This document shows positions 57,213-64,000 of a stretch of DNA of 64,000 nt, piece after piece. This DNA comes from Ketobacter alkanivorans. Lineage in GTDB: Bacteria; Pseudomonadota; Gammaproteobacteria; Pseudomonadales; Ketobacteraceae. The position numbers and the translations under genes are program-made. The notes under the pieces are model-generated. The model searched no databases. It saw only the letters and a program-made list of their open reading frames with translations, and was not told where the DNA came from. The stretch covers positions 1,232,931 to 1,296,930 of the forward strand of contig NZ_CP022684.1 in NCBI RefSeq assembly GCF_002863865.1. Direction: 5' to 3'. How positions within the stretch are numbered: the stretch's first letter is position 1; the number at the start of each line of letters is the position of its first letter.

Positions 57213-58337
57213 TCAAGCTCCGAGTGTTATTTTTGCCGGTCCATCTTCGGAATTCGCGTCGGCTTCCGCCGCTTTGGTGCGGATTACTCTCTCCAGCTCG
57301 TCAATCAGATCGGCATTATCCACTTTGTGGCTGGGCTTGCCTTCACGAAAGATCAGGTTGTTGGGGCTACCACCGGTGAGACCAATGTGGGCCTCTTTGG
57401 CCTCACCCGGGCCATTGACGACACACCCAATGATGGCCACGTCCAGCGGGGTCTTGATGTCTTCGAGGCGGGATTCCAGCGCATTAACCGTACTGATGAC
57501 ATCAAAGTTTTGTCGCGAGCAGCTGGGGCAGGCGATAAAGTTGATCCCTTTCGTGCGCAAACCAAGGCTTTTCAGGATATCGAAACCCACCTTGACCTCT
57601 TCCACCGGATCCGCCGCCAGCGAGATCCGCAGGGTGTCGCCGATACCTTCCATCAGCAATGCCCCCAAAGCGATGGCGGATTTTACCGTACCTGAACGCA
57701 ATCCTCCGGCTTCGGTCACGCCCAGATGCAGGGGGTTGTCGATCTGGGCGGCGATCAGCCGATACGCCGCCACCGTCATGAACACATTGGACGCCTTCAG
57801 GCTCAACTTGAAGTTCTGAAAATCAAGCTTGTCCAGTATGTCTACATGGCGCATAGCCGATTCCATAAGGGCCTCGGGTGTAGGCTCGCCGTATTTTTTC
57901 TGCAGGTCTTTTTCCAGAGAGCCGGCGTTCACACCGATACGGATAGGGATGTTCTTGTCACGAGCACAATCCACCACAGCCCGTACGCGATCTTCTCGAC
58001 CGATGTTGCCTGGATTGATGCGCAGGCAATCGACGCCTTGCTCGGCAACCGCCAGGGCGATTTTGTAATCAAAGTGGATGTCCGCCACCAGCGGCACCGA
58101 AACCTGTTTTTTGATTTCACCGAAGGCAACGGCTGCATCCATGGTGGGAACGGAGATGCGCACAATGTCCACACCGGCCTCTTCCAGGCGCTGAATCTGA
58201 CCAACTGTGGCGGCTACATCGGTGGTCTCAGTATTGGTCATACTTTGCACGCTGACTGGCGCGCCACCACCCACAGGGACATTGCCAACCATAATTTGGC
58301 GAGACTGACGACGTTTTATAGGTGATTCAAAGTGCAT
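57213..58337 (-). CDS. ispG: 4-hydroxy-3-methylbut-2-enyl-diphosphate synthase (IspG/GcpE)
   Basis: 374 residues. TIM barrel ([29 protein letters not shown]-type) and iron-sulfur domain with Cys in SCPSCSRQ and [10 protein letters not shown]. It carries out the reductive step of the MEP isoprenoid pathway with a [4Fe-4S] cluster, so depends on the Fe-S machinery. TAGGAG lies before the ATG. Confidence 0.98.
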   Translation of the reverse strand: MHFESPIKRRQSRQIMVGNVPVGGGAPVSVQSMTNTETTDVAATVGQIQRLEEAGVDIVRISVPTMDAAVAFGEIKKQVSVPLVADIHFDYKIALAVAEQGVDCLRINPGNIGREDRVRAVVDCARDKNIPIRIGVNAGSLEKDLQKKYGEPTPEALMESAMRHVDILDKLDFQNFKLSLKASNVFMTVAAYRLIAAQIDNPLHLGVTEAGGLRSGTVKSAIALGALLMEGIGDTLRISLAADPVEEVKVGFDILKSLGLRTKGINFIACPSCSRQNFDVISTVNALESRLEDIKTPLDVAIIGCVVNGPGEAKEAHIGLTGGSPNNLIFREGKPSHKVDNADLIDELERVIRTKAAEADANSEDGPAKITLGA

Positions 58338-58419
58338 TACCGGACTCCTACCCTGTTTTGATCAGGGCGGTATGTTACGAGTTATTGAGGTGTATTGCTA
58401 CGAGTACAAGGGCAGGCCG

Positions 58420-59397
58420 CTATTCGCCGAGCCGCACCCTAACCACATTATGAGAAGGAACATGGAAGGACACCGGCTGCCCATTGTAGCTCAAGGATAC
58501 GACGTTACCGTTACCGAATTTTGCTTCAAACGGCGGCACCCCTTCCAGATGCTGAGTCTCGCCATGACGCTTGAGATTGGAGTATATCAGGTCACCACGC
58601 CCATCCCTTACCTCCACCCAGCAGTCTCCGGTAAAGGTCATGTCAAGCACGCCGGTGGCAAACTGGGTTTCCTCCATGGCCACCACAGGGGTCGCCGCCA
58701 CGGGCTCTTCCACAGCCACAGGCTCCTCAGTGGCAGCAACAGGCATTACTGACACAGGCGCGACTTCAACCGGTTCAGGCTCAGGCTCATTGATTGATGC
58801 AGACACTGCGCTCGAGGCATCAGCGGATTCCGGCTCAGGCTCCGGCTCCTGGCTGTCTTCAGCCTGGGTCAGCAGCTCTGCGTCGGCTATAGATTCTCCG
58901 GTAATGGTTTCGCTGGGCACGGCTGCCACTGGCTCTGACACCTGCGCATCCACAACAGAGTCGTCGCCACTGGGCCAAAACACCGTAACCACCAGCAGAA
59001 TCAGCACTACCCCAACACCAACCAGCAACGGAGCACCCAATCGAGAGCCTGAACGCTGCGCCTGAACCGGTTCCGGGGATTTCAGGTTGCCACCACCAGT
59101 AATGGCCTCGTAGGAGCGCACCAGCTCTTCTCCAGGCACCCCCACCAGGCGGGCATAACTGCGAATATAGCCTTTGACAAAGGTAGCGTTGGGCAACACA
59201 CGATAATCGTCTGCCTCCAGCGCTTTTACCACGCCGGGTGAAAGGTGTAACGAATCCGCAACCTGACTCACGTCCAGCTTGGCCGCCTCTCTACCTTTCT
59301 GCAGACGCGCCCCCGGAGAAGTCGCCGCCAACCCCTCAACCCCGGACTCATGAGCCGGTGTAGCGTTTGCTGCAGGTTTTCCGGGAAGCGCGGTCAT
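58420..59397 (-). CDS. rodZ: Cytoskeletal protein RodZ
   Basis: 325 residues. N-terminal helix-turn-helix (about 30-95: LQKGREAAKLDVSQVADSL, RSYARLVGVPGEELV), one transmembrane helix (about 124-143), an acidic Pro/Glu/Ser linker and a C-terminal DUF4115 beta domain (CWVEVRDGRGDLIYSN). It links MreB to the envelope. Starts 3 bases after pilW stops. Confidence 0.94.
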   Translation of the reverse strand: MTALPGKPAANATPAHESGVEGLAATSPGARLQKGREAAKLDVSQVADSLHLSPGVVKALEADDYRVLPNATFVKGYIRSYARLVGVPGEELVRSYEAITGGGNLKSPEPVQAQRSGSRLGAPLLVGVGVVLILLVVTVFWPSGDDSVVDAQVSEPVAAVPSETITGESIADAELLTQAEDSQEPEPEPESADASSAVSASINEPEPEPVEVAPVSVMPVAATEEPVAVEEPVAATPVVAMEETQFATGVLDMTFTGDCWVEVRDGRGDLIYSNLKRHGETQHLEGVPPFEAKFGNGNVVSLSYNGQPVSFHVPSHNVVRVRLGE

Positions 59398-59400
59398 ATC

Positions 59401-60177
59401 TTACAGTGAAGCCTTAAATGCTTTGTATTCATCCGATCCTGGGAACAGGTTTTTTAAGGCTAGTTCATAACTTGCCAACTTGTCTTTATCACCCAGGATG
59501 CGCTGTAAACGGATACCCAACCACAGCTGCTTGGGGCTGGGCTGGGCTATCGATTCGTATTTCTTGAGATAGCGGGCTGCCAGTAGATTGTTGCCGTCAT
59601 CCAGGGAAATTGATGCCATTTCCAACAAAGAAACCGGCAAGTTCGGATTCATTTGCAGAGCCCGATTGAAGGCAGTAATGGCTGACTCCTTATCATTCTT
59701 CTTCAAATAACAGATACCCAGATTCTCGAACGCAGTGTAGCGCCGCGGGTACTGATAATCCTTCACCACCTTTTCCAAGTGGGTGATAGCTGCATCATAG
59801 CGACCTTTCCCATACAAATAGGCCGCATAATTGTTGTGCGCCTGAGAAAAGCCCGGATCTTTAGAAAGCGCTTTCTCAAAATGTTTCTCTGCCTGAGAGT
59901 CCTCCCCTTCCATCTGATAGAAAAGCGCGAGCGCGTTGTTCACCGATGGATCATTTGGCGCAATATCGTATGCTCTGTGCAGCGTGCGATTGGCATTATC
60001 CATCTGCCGACTCTGCAAATAGCGAGTGCCTGCCTCAACATAAATACGCACCGCCTTGGCGGGATCACGGTTCTGGGCGAGCGGGTCATTGGTTTCAGTG
60101 ACGCATCCGATAAGCCCCTGACTCAGCAGCAGCCCCAGCAACAATGCCTTGAATGTCGTTCTGTCCAATTGCCTCAA
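59401..60177 (-). CDS. pilW: Type IV pilus biogenesis lipoprotein PilW/PilF
   Basis: 258 residues. Lipobox LIGC, then six TPR-like repeats (NNALALFYQMEGEDSQAEKHFEKAL; NNYAAYLYGKGRYDAAITHLEKV; ENLGICYLKKNDKESAITAFNRAL). The pilotin PilF/PilW is needed for PilQ multimer formation. The start is a TTG: 60177 as listed, or the TTG at 60168, which is better spaced from GAGGAG; no ATG is available before the signal. Confidence 0.92.
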   Translation of the reverse strand: MRQLDRTTFKALLLGLLLSQGLIGCVTETNDPLAQNRDPAKAVRIYVEAGTRYLQSRQMDNANRTLHRAYDIAPNDPSVNNALALFYQMEGEDSQAEKHFEKALSKDPGFSQAHNNYAAYLYGKGRYDAAITHLEKVVKDYQYPRRYTAFENLGICYLKKNDKESAITAFNRALQMNPNLPVSLLEMASISLDDGNNLLAARYLKKYESIAQPSPKQLWLGIRLQRILGDKDKLASYELALKNLFPGSDEYKAFKASL

Positions 60178-60211
60178 TCTCCTCAGTAATGAAATAACGC
60201 AGACACCCGCC

Positions 60212-61387
60212 TCAGGAACGCCCTGAAGGGTGCACCTGCTGTACCGGAATTTTATTGCCTTTTGCCGCGACCTTAGCCTGCCATTGGGCCGAGCGTCGAG
60301 TTCGATCCTGAACTTTGCCCACTAACTGACCACAGGCAGCGTCAATGTCATCCCCACGGGTGGTACGAATGGTGGTGACAAACCCTGCCTTCATCAAACG
60401 ATCCTGAAATGCTTTGATCCGCAGGCCATTGGGGCGCTTGTACCCCGAATTGGGGAAAGGGTTAAACGGAATCAGATTGATCTTGGAAGGCACGTCCTGC
60501 AGCAGCTCAACTAATTGTTCAGCATGCTCGAATTTATCATTCACACCATCGATCAAAACATACTCCATGGTTACCCGTCGCGAGTCTGGGAACTTGTCCA
60601 CATATTGGCGGCAAGCCTTCATCAATTCCGATAAAGGGTACTTTTTATTAACAGGAACAAGCACATCCCGCAACTCATCATTGGGAGCATGAAGCGACAC
60701 TGCCAGCGCTACATCAATACGCTCATACAGCTCATACATCTTCGGCACCACACCGGAGGTGCTCAATGTCAGCCTCTTCTTGGCTACGCCGTAACCCAGA
60801 TCGTCCTTCATCAACTCCATCGCGTCGATGACGTTATCAAAATTCAACAGGGGCTCGCCCATGCCCATCATTACAATATTAGTGATATTGCGCAAACCGC
60901 GATTTTCAGGAGCACCAAATGAGCGTTGGGCTATCCACACCTGACCGATGATCTCGGCCACACTCAGGTCCCGCTGGAAACCTTGTTTGCCGGTTGAGCA
61001 GAAACTGCAATCCAGAGCGCAACCCACCTGGGAGGACACACACAACGTGCCACGATTGCCATCCGGGATGAACACTGTTTCAACTTTATTGCCTTGATCC
61101 AGTTCCACCACCCACTTGCGGGTGCCATCTTTGGAAAAGTGCTCCAGATCCACTTTCGGGCCGCGGATCTCGGCGACCTCATGCAGCTTGGTACGCAGGG
61201 CCTTACCCAAATTGGTCATGGCCTCGAAATCATCCACCCCAAAGAAGTGAATCCACTTCATAATCTGGTGGGCACGAAAACGCTTTTCGCCGATGGATTC
61301 AAAGAAATCCTCCATCTGCGGGCGCGTCATTCCCAATAAATTGACTTTATTCGTGCTGCTTTCGTTCGGATCAGAACCTGGGTTCAT
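60212..61387 (-). CDS. rlmN: Dual-specificity RNA methyltransferase RlmN
   Basis: 391 residues. Radical SAM enzyme with CALDCSFC cluster motif, EPLLNFDN-like G-site, VSLHAPND, and a C-terminal methyl-carrier Cys in DIDAACGQL. It methylates 23S A2503 and tRNA A37. The ATG at 61387 with AGGTG upstream is preferred: the in-frame ATG at 61453 lies inside a hairpin in the ndk-rlmN spacer. Confidence 0.97.
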   Translation of the reverse strand: MNPGSDPNESSTNKVNLLGMTRPQMEDFFESIGEKRFRAHQIMKWIHFFGVDDFEAMTNLGKALRTKLHEVAEIRGPKVDLEHFSKDGTRKWVVELDQGNKVETVFIPDGNRGTLCVSSQVGCALDCSFCSTGKQGFQRDLSVAEIIGQVWIAQRSFGAPENRGLRNITNIVMMGMGEPLLNFDNVIDAMELMKDDLGYGVAKKRLTLSTSGVVPKMYELYERIDVALAVSLHAPNDELRDVLVPVNKKYPLSELMKACRQYVDKFPDSRRVTMEYVLIDGVNDKFEHAEQLVELLQDVPSKINLIPFNPFPNSGYKRPNGLRIKAFQDRLMKAGFVTTIRTTRGDDIDAACGQLVGKVQDRTRRSAQWQAKVAAKGNKIPVQQVHPSGRS

Positions 61388-61428
61388 TTTGACACCTGTG
61401 TGGCCCAATATTTGGACCCTGTAGATAC

Positions 61429-61458
61429 GACAAATGGAGCCATTCGACTCCATTTGTC
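61429..61458 (-). promoter_or_regulatory. Perfect hairpin in the ndk-rlmN leader
   Basis: GACAAATGGAG (61429-61439) and CTCCATTTGTC (61448-61458) pair over 11 bp around an 8-base loop. No U-tract follows, so it is a leader or intercistronic RNA structure rather than a terminator. Confidence 0.55.
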
Positions 61459-61492
61459 ACTAAGCGTAGCGTAAATTGCTGTTTTTACGCAA

Positions 61493-61924
61493 TTAACGAG
61501 TGCGTGGGCACAGCTCGCTTTCAGCGAAAAAGTAAGCGATTTCACGGGCAGCAGAGGTTTCTGAATCAGAGCCGTGCACTGCATTCTCGTCGATAGTTTG
61601 AGCGAAATCAGCGCGAATAGTTCCTGCAGCAGCTTCTTTAGGGTTGGTGGCACCCATCAGTTCACGATTCAAGGCAACAGCATTCTCGCCTTCCAGAACC
61701 TGAACCACTACCGGGCCAGAGGTCATGAAAGATACCAGATCCTTGAAGAAAGGACGCTCGCTGTGCTCGGCATAAAAACCACCGGCAGTCTTCTCAGATA
61801 AGTGAACCATTTTGGAAGCCACAACTTTCAGACCGGCTTTTTCGAAGCGGGTCAGGATTTCACCCACTACATTTTTGGCAACTGCGTCAGGCTTGATGAT
61901 TGAAAAAGTGCGTTGTACCGCCAT
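61493..61924 (-). CDS. ndk: Nucleoside diphosphate kinase
   Basis: 143 residues. [14 protein letters not shown] opening, catalytic His in [14 protein letters not shown], and [15 protein letters not shown]-type segment. It exchanges the gamma phosphate between nucleoside triphosphates. The ATG at 61924 preceded by GGAGAG is chosen; the upstream TTG lies within that ribosome binding site. Length matches the family. Confidence 0.98.
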   Translation of the reverse strand: MAVQRTFSIIKPDAVAKNVVGEILTRFEKAGLKVVASKMVHLSEKTAGGFYAEHSERPFFKDLVSFMTSGPVVVQVLEGENAVALNRELMGATNPKEAAAGTIRADFAQTIDENAVHGSDSETSAAREIAYFFAESELCPRTR

Positions 61925-62007
61925 GGTTCTCTCCAAAATATTTAAAAATCAATGGGTTATAAAAACTGGCCAATCTCCGCCACAGGCGGGGAAGGTGGAA
62001 AGCGGCG

Positions 62008-62013
62008 ATTATA
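62008..62013 (-). promoter_or_regulatory. -10 element upstream of ndk
   Basis: A perfect TATAAT on the minus strand 85 bases before the ndk ATG, just downstream of the desulfurase stop. The -35 region is poor. It suggests ndk has its own promoter. Confidence 0.35.
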
Positions 62014-62039
62014 CTCAGGTTTTACAACAATGAATACAA

Positions 62040-63185
62040 TCAGCCTCGCAGACGGGTCACCGTCTCGGTAACCCGCTCGATGGCAAACTCAATATCATCT
62101 TCGCGGGTAAAACGGCCCAAGGAGAAACGCACCGAGGACAACGCCAACTGATCACGTAAGCCCAAGCTCTTCACCACATAGGAAGGTGCGACGGTGGCCG
62201 AGTTACAGGCACTGCCAGAAGACACCGCCAGATCGTTCAGCGCCATCATCAGGGATTCTCCGTCCACTGCATCAAACGCAATATTGAGAATGCCCGCTAC
62301 CCGTTGCTGAGCGCAGCCATTCATATAGACCCCATCCAGAGCAGAGATTCCATGCCACAACCGCTGACGCATAGCACTCAAGCGTTCGGACTCCGCCACC
62401 ATCAATTCGGCCGCCAGGCGAAACGCCTCCCCCATCCCCACGATCTGATGGGTGGCCAAAGTGCCGGAACGCATTCCGCGCTCATGACCGCCACCGTGAA
62501 TTTGGGCCGCCACTTTGACCTGCGGATTACGCCTCACAAAGAGCGCCCCCATGCCTTTAGGGCCGTACACTTTATGGGATGACAGCGACATCAGATCAAC
62601 CGGGGAATCAGACAGATTGATAGGCAGCTTGCCAGCACTTTGCGCTGCGTCCACATGAAACAACACACCACGATCACGGGTAATGCGGGCAATGGCATCA
62701 ATATCGGTCACCGTACCCAGCTCATTATTCACCTGCATCAGTGACACCAGCACCGTACTATCTTGTATCGCATCCGCCACTTGCTCGGGGTGAATCAGCC
62801 CCCGATCATCAGGCTGTAAATACGTCACCCGATAGCCTTTACCCTCTAGATAGGCACAGGTATCCAACACCGCCTTATGCTCAATAACTGAGGTGATAAT
62901 GTGATCGCCACGATCGGCATTGGCCGCCATCACACCTTTGATGGCAAGGTTGTCGGACTCAGTGGCGCCAGAAGTCCAGACGATCTCGCGAGACTCTGCA
63001 CCGATTAACTCAGCCACCTGGCGCCGGGCCGCCTCGACCGCTTCTTCTGCCTGCCAACCGTAAATATGGGAGCGCGATGCCGGGTTGGCAAACACACCAT
63101 CCAGCGTCAAATGACGGGCCATAATCTCCGCTACAGCGGGATCAACAGGGGTTGAGGCGGCATAATCGAGGTAAACGGGGCGCAT
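62040..63185 (-). CDS. iscS: Cysteine desulfurase, IscS/NifS type
   Basis: 381 residues. PLP-dependent class V fold: [12 protein letters not shown] opening, SATESDN-type [24 protein letters not shown] with the PLP lysine, and active Cys loop [14 protein letters not shown]. It supplies persulfide sulfur. It lacks the extra C-terminal residues of E. coli IscS that bind IscU, ending at [10 protein letters not shown]. The ATG at 63185 is preferred over an upstream TTG. It follows iscR by 92 bases, but iscU and the other isc genes do not follow it. Confidence 0.93.
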   Translation of the reverse strand: MRPVYLDYAASTPVDPAVAEIMARHLTLDGVFANPASRSHIYGWQAEEAVEAARRQVAELIGAESREIVWTSGATESDNLAIKGVMAANADRGDHIITSVIEHKAVLDTCAYLEGKGYRVTYLQPDDRGLIHPEQVADAIQDSTVLVSLMQVNNELGTVTDIDAIARITRDRGVLFHVDAAQSAGKLPINLSDSPVDLMSLSSHKVYGPKGMGALFVRRNPQVKVAAQIHGGGHERGMRSGTLATHQIVGMGEAFRLAAELMVAESERLSAMRQRLWHGISALDGVYMNGCAQQRVAGILNIAFDAVDGESLMMALNDLAVSSGSACNSATVAPSYVVKSLGLRDQLALSSVRFSLGRFTREDDIEFAIERVTETVTRLRG

Positions 63186-63277
63186 TTCAGGCTCGAGAAG
63201 TAAAGAAACGGTGCGCAATTATAAGGCAGGCTGGGGGGCTCGGGCAAAACCGTTTACAGCGGCCTGCCCGACAGGAA

Positions 63278-63775
63278 TCAGTTGATTTCGCTCATGGGCA
63301 CACGATCCAGATCGCTACCCTTACTGTTACGCTCGCTTTGGTATTTGTCCTGACGATCCGCCACTCGACGCACTTCCTGGCGATCCACCAGGTTTTGCAG
63401 GCTGATTCCAGAAAGAAAATCATGCAGCTGATGACTCAGATCCTGCCAAAGATCATGGGTCAGGCACGTTTCGCCATCCTGACAGTCTCCATGCCCATTG
63501 CAGCGAGTAACATCGACCTTTTCATCAACAGCATCAATGATTTGCGCAACATAAAGCTCTTCACCCGGACGACTGAGGCGATAGCCTCCACCCGGACCAC
63601 GCACACTGGAGACCAAGTCATTTTTACGCAACTTAGCGAACAACTGCTCCAGATAGGAGATGGAAATACCCTGGCGCTCAGATATATCCGCCAAGCTGAC
63701 CGGGCCGGTTTTAGCGTGTAGGGCAAGGTCAAGCATGGCCGTCACCGCATAGCGACCTTTGGTAGTCAGTTTCAT
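63278..63775 (-). CDS. iscR: Fe-S cluster regulator IscR
   Basis: 165 residues. Rrf2 winged HTH ([32 protein letters not shown]) and cluster ligands Cys in [18 protein letters not shown], i.e. three Cys and the His of the [2Fe-2S] site. It represses or activates Fe-S biogenesis genes according to cluster status. The ATG at 63775 gives the canonical N-terminus. Confidence 0.97.
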   Translation of the reverse strand: MKLTTKGRYAVTAMLDLALHAKTGPVSLADISERQGISISYLEQLFAKLRKNDLVSSVRGPGGGYRLSRPGEELYVAQIIDAVDEKVDVTRCNGHGDCQDGETCLTHDLWQDLSHQLHDFLSGISLQNLVDRQEVRRVADRQDKYQSERNSKGSDLDRVPMSEIN

Positions 63776-63832
63776 AAATCCGGGCCTCCGAAAGCACAAC
63801 ATGGGCACACAACAAACGCCCAACACAACCCC

Positions 63833-63861
63833 ATTGTGCTATTTCCTACTAATTCAGTCAA
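63833..63861 (-). promoter_or_regulatory. iscR promoter
   Basis: TTGACT (63861-63856), 17-base spacer, CACAAT (63838-63833), about 60 bases upstream of the iscR ATG. The -35 element is inside the IscR-like operator. Confidence 0.55.
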
Positions 63862-63865
63862 CTTT
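63841..63865 (-). promoter_or_regulatory. IscR type 1 operator
   Basis: The minus-strand 25-mer starting AAAGTTGACT and ending TAGGAAAT fits the type 1 IscR consensus at about 20 of 25 positions, overlaps the -35 box and lies in front of iscR, the arrangement known for IscR autoregulation. It also covers the last codons of the upstream gene. Confidence 0.65.
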
Positions 63866-64000
63866 TGTCGCGGCAGCGGAATCCTTTGTCACTGATTCAT
63901 TTTCGAACAGCTCATCGTGGATTTCCGGCAGAGATTTTCCGCAATCCGAGCCCATGGCTTCCAGCACTTTACTCATGGCCTTTACCTTCTCATCCACCGC
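63854..64000 (-). CDS. C-terminal end of upstream protein, possibly CysE (partial)
   Basis: The last 48 residues of a protein entering from the right edge: it contains VKAMSKVLEAMGSDCG and LPEIHDELFEN and ends TKVD. In Pseudomonas-type genomes the serine acetyltransferase gene cysE lies directly upstream of iscR, and its C-terminal tail is variable; the identification is by position only. Confidence 0.4.
   Translation of the reverse strand, partial: AVDEKVKAMSKVLEAMGSDCGKSLPEIHDELFENESVTKDSAAATKVD

Noticed and set aside
61388-61453. Upstream in-frame start for rlmN
   Set aside because: It lies inside a perfect hairpin and lacks a ribosome binding site, whereas 61387 has AGGTG.
1-64000. Search for tRNA, rRNA, riboswitch, prophage and known defence genes
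   Set aside because: None recognised by reading; a tRNAscan, Infernal or DefenseFinder run could not be done here.

Overview
The window is a chromosomal segment of a free-living gammaproteobacterium, probably one of the marine or hydrocarbon-associated Pseudomonadales/Oceanospirillales lineages. The evidence is gene order: purL, mltF, tadA, guaA, guaB, xseA, then der-bamB-yfgM-hisS-ispG-rodZ-pilW-rlmN-ndk and a cysteine desulfurase/iscR pair. This is the Pseudomonas-type chromosomal backbone as I know it. No rRNA, tRNA, insertion sequence, integrase, prophage or CRISPR array was found, and genus-level assignment is not possible from sequence reading alone.

Layout. 1-7.4 kb: a CorB-type CNNM/CBS protein, an FHA-domain membrane protein, a patatin-like protein, a lipoprotein metallo-hydrolase, purT, and an overlapping trio (DUF1289, gamma carbonic anhydrase, NUDIX CoA pyrophosphatase). 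7.4-11.6 kb: DUF3135, a zinc-ribbon NUDIX hydrolase, a 7TMR-DISM hybrid histidine kinase, and a NIF3-like protein coupled to a lipoprotein with a GspG-like pseudopilin domain. 11.6-27.8 kb: the purine backbone (purL, mltF, tadA, guaA, guaB), with extra genes lodged between its members (MCP, SulP transporter, SYLF lipoprotein, DUF488, cardiolipin synthase, K+ channel).

28-46 kb is an accessory block between guaB and xseA. It holds two acetoacetate-decarboxylase-family paralogues around an orphan GspE/PilB ATPase, an AsmA protein, a repeat-bearing lipoprotein, and a LysR regulator facing a five-gene catabolic operon (acyl-CoA dehydrogenase, SDR, APH-type kinase, histidine phosphatase, SDR). The first and third of these genes together look like the two halves of animal ACAD11, pointing to 4-hydroxyacyl-CoA breakdown by phosphorylation and elimination. 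After it come an unannotated 36-codon gene with a strong ribosome binding site and terminator, and three tandem paralogous alpha/beta-hydrolase lipoproteins.

46-64 kb: xseA, a GcvA-like LysR regulator, an MMPL/RND transporter, a DUF2914 protein, a class II aldolase-family protein and the conserved der-to-iscR run. In the usual order iscU-iscA-hscB-hscA-fdx sit between iscS and ndk; here all are absent, and the desulfurase lacks the C-terminal tail that binds IscU, yet an IscR-type operator remains in front of iscR.

The main leads are the split ACAD11-like operon, the trimmed isc locus, the triplicated esterase with a codon-shifted third copy, the 36-aa gene, and several strong dyads or hairpins (guaB-guaA spacer, upstream of the first ADC gene, at the zinc-ribbon NUDIX start, ndk-rlmN spacer). 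No wholly new multi-gene system could be demonstrated.
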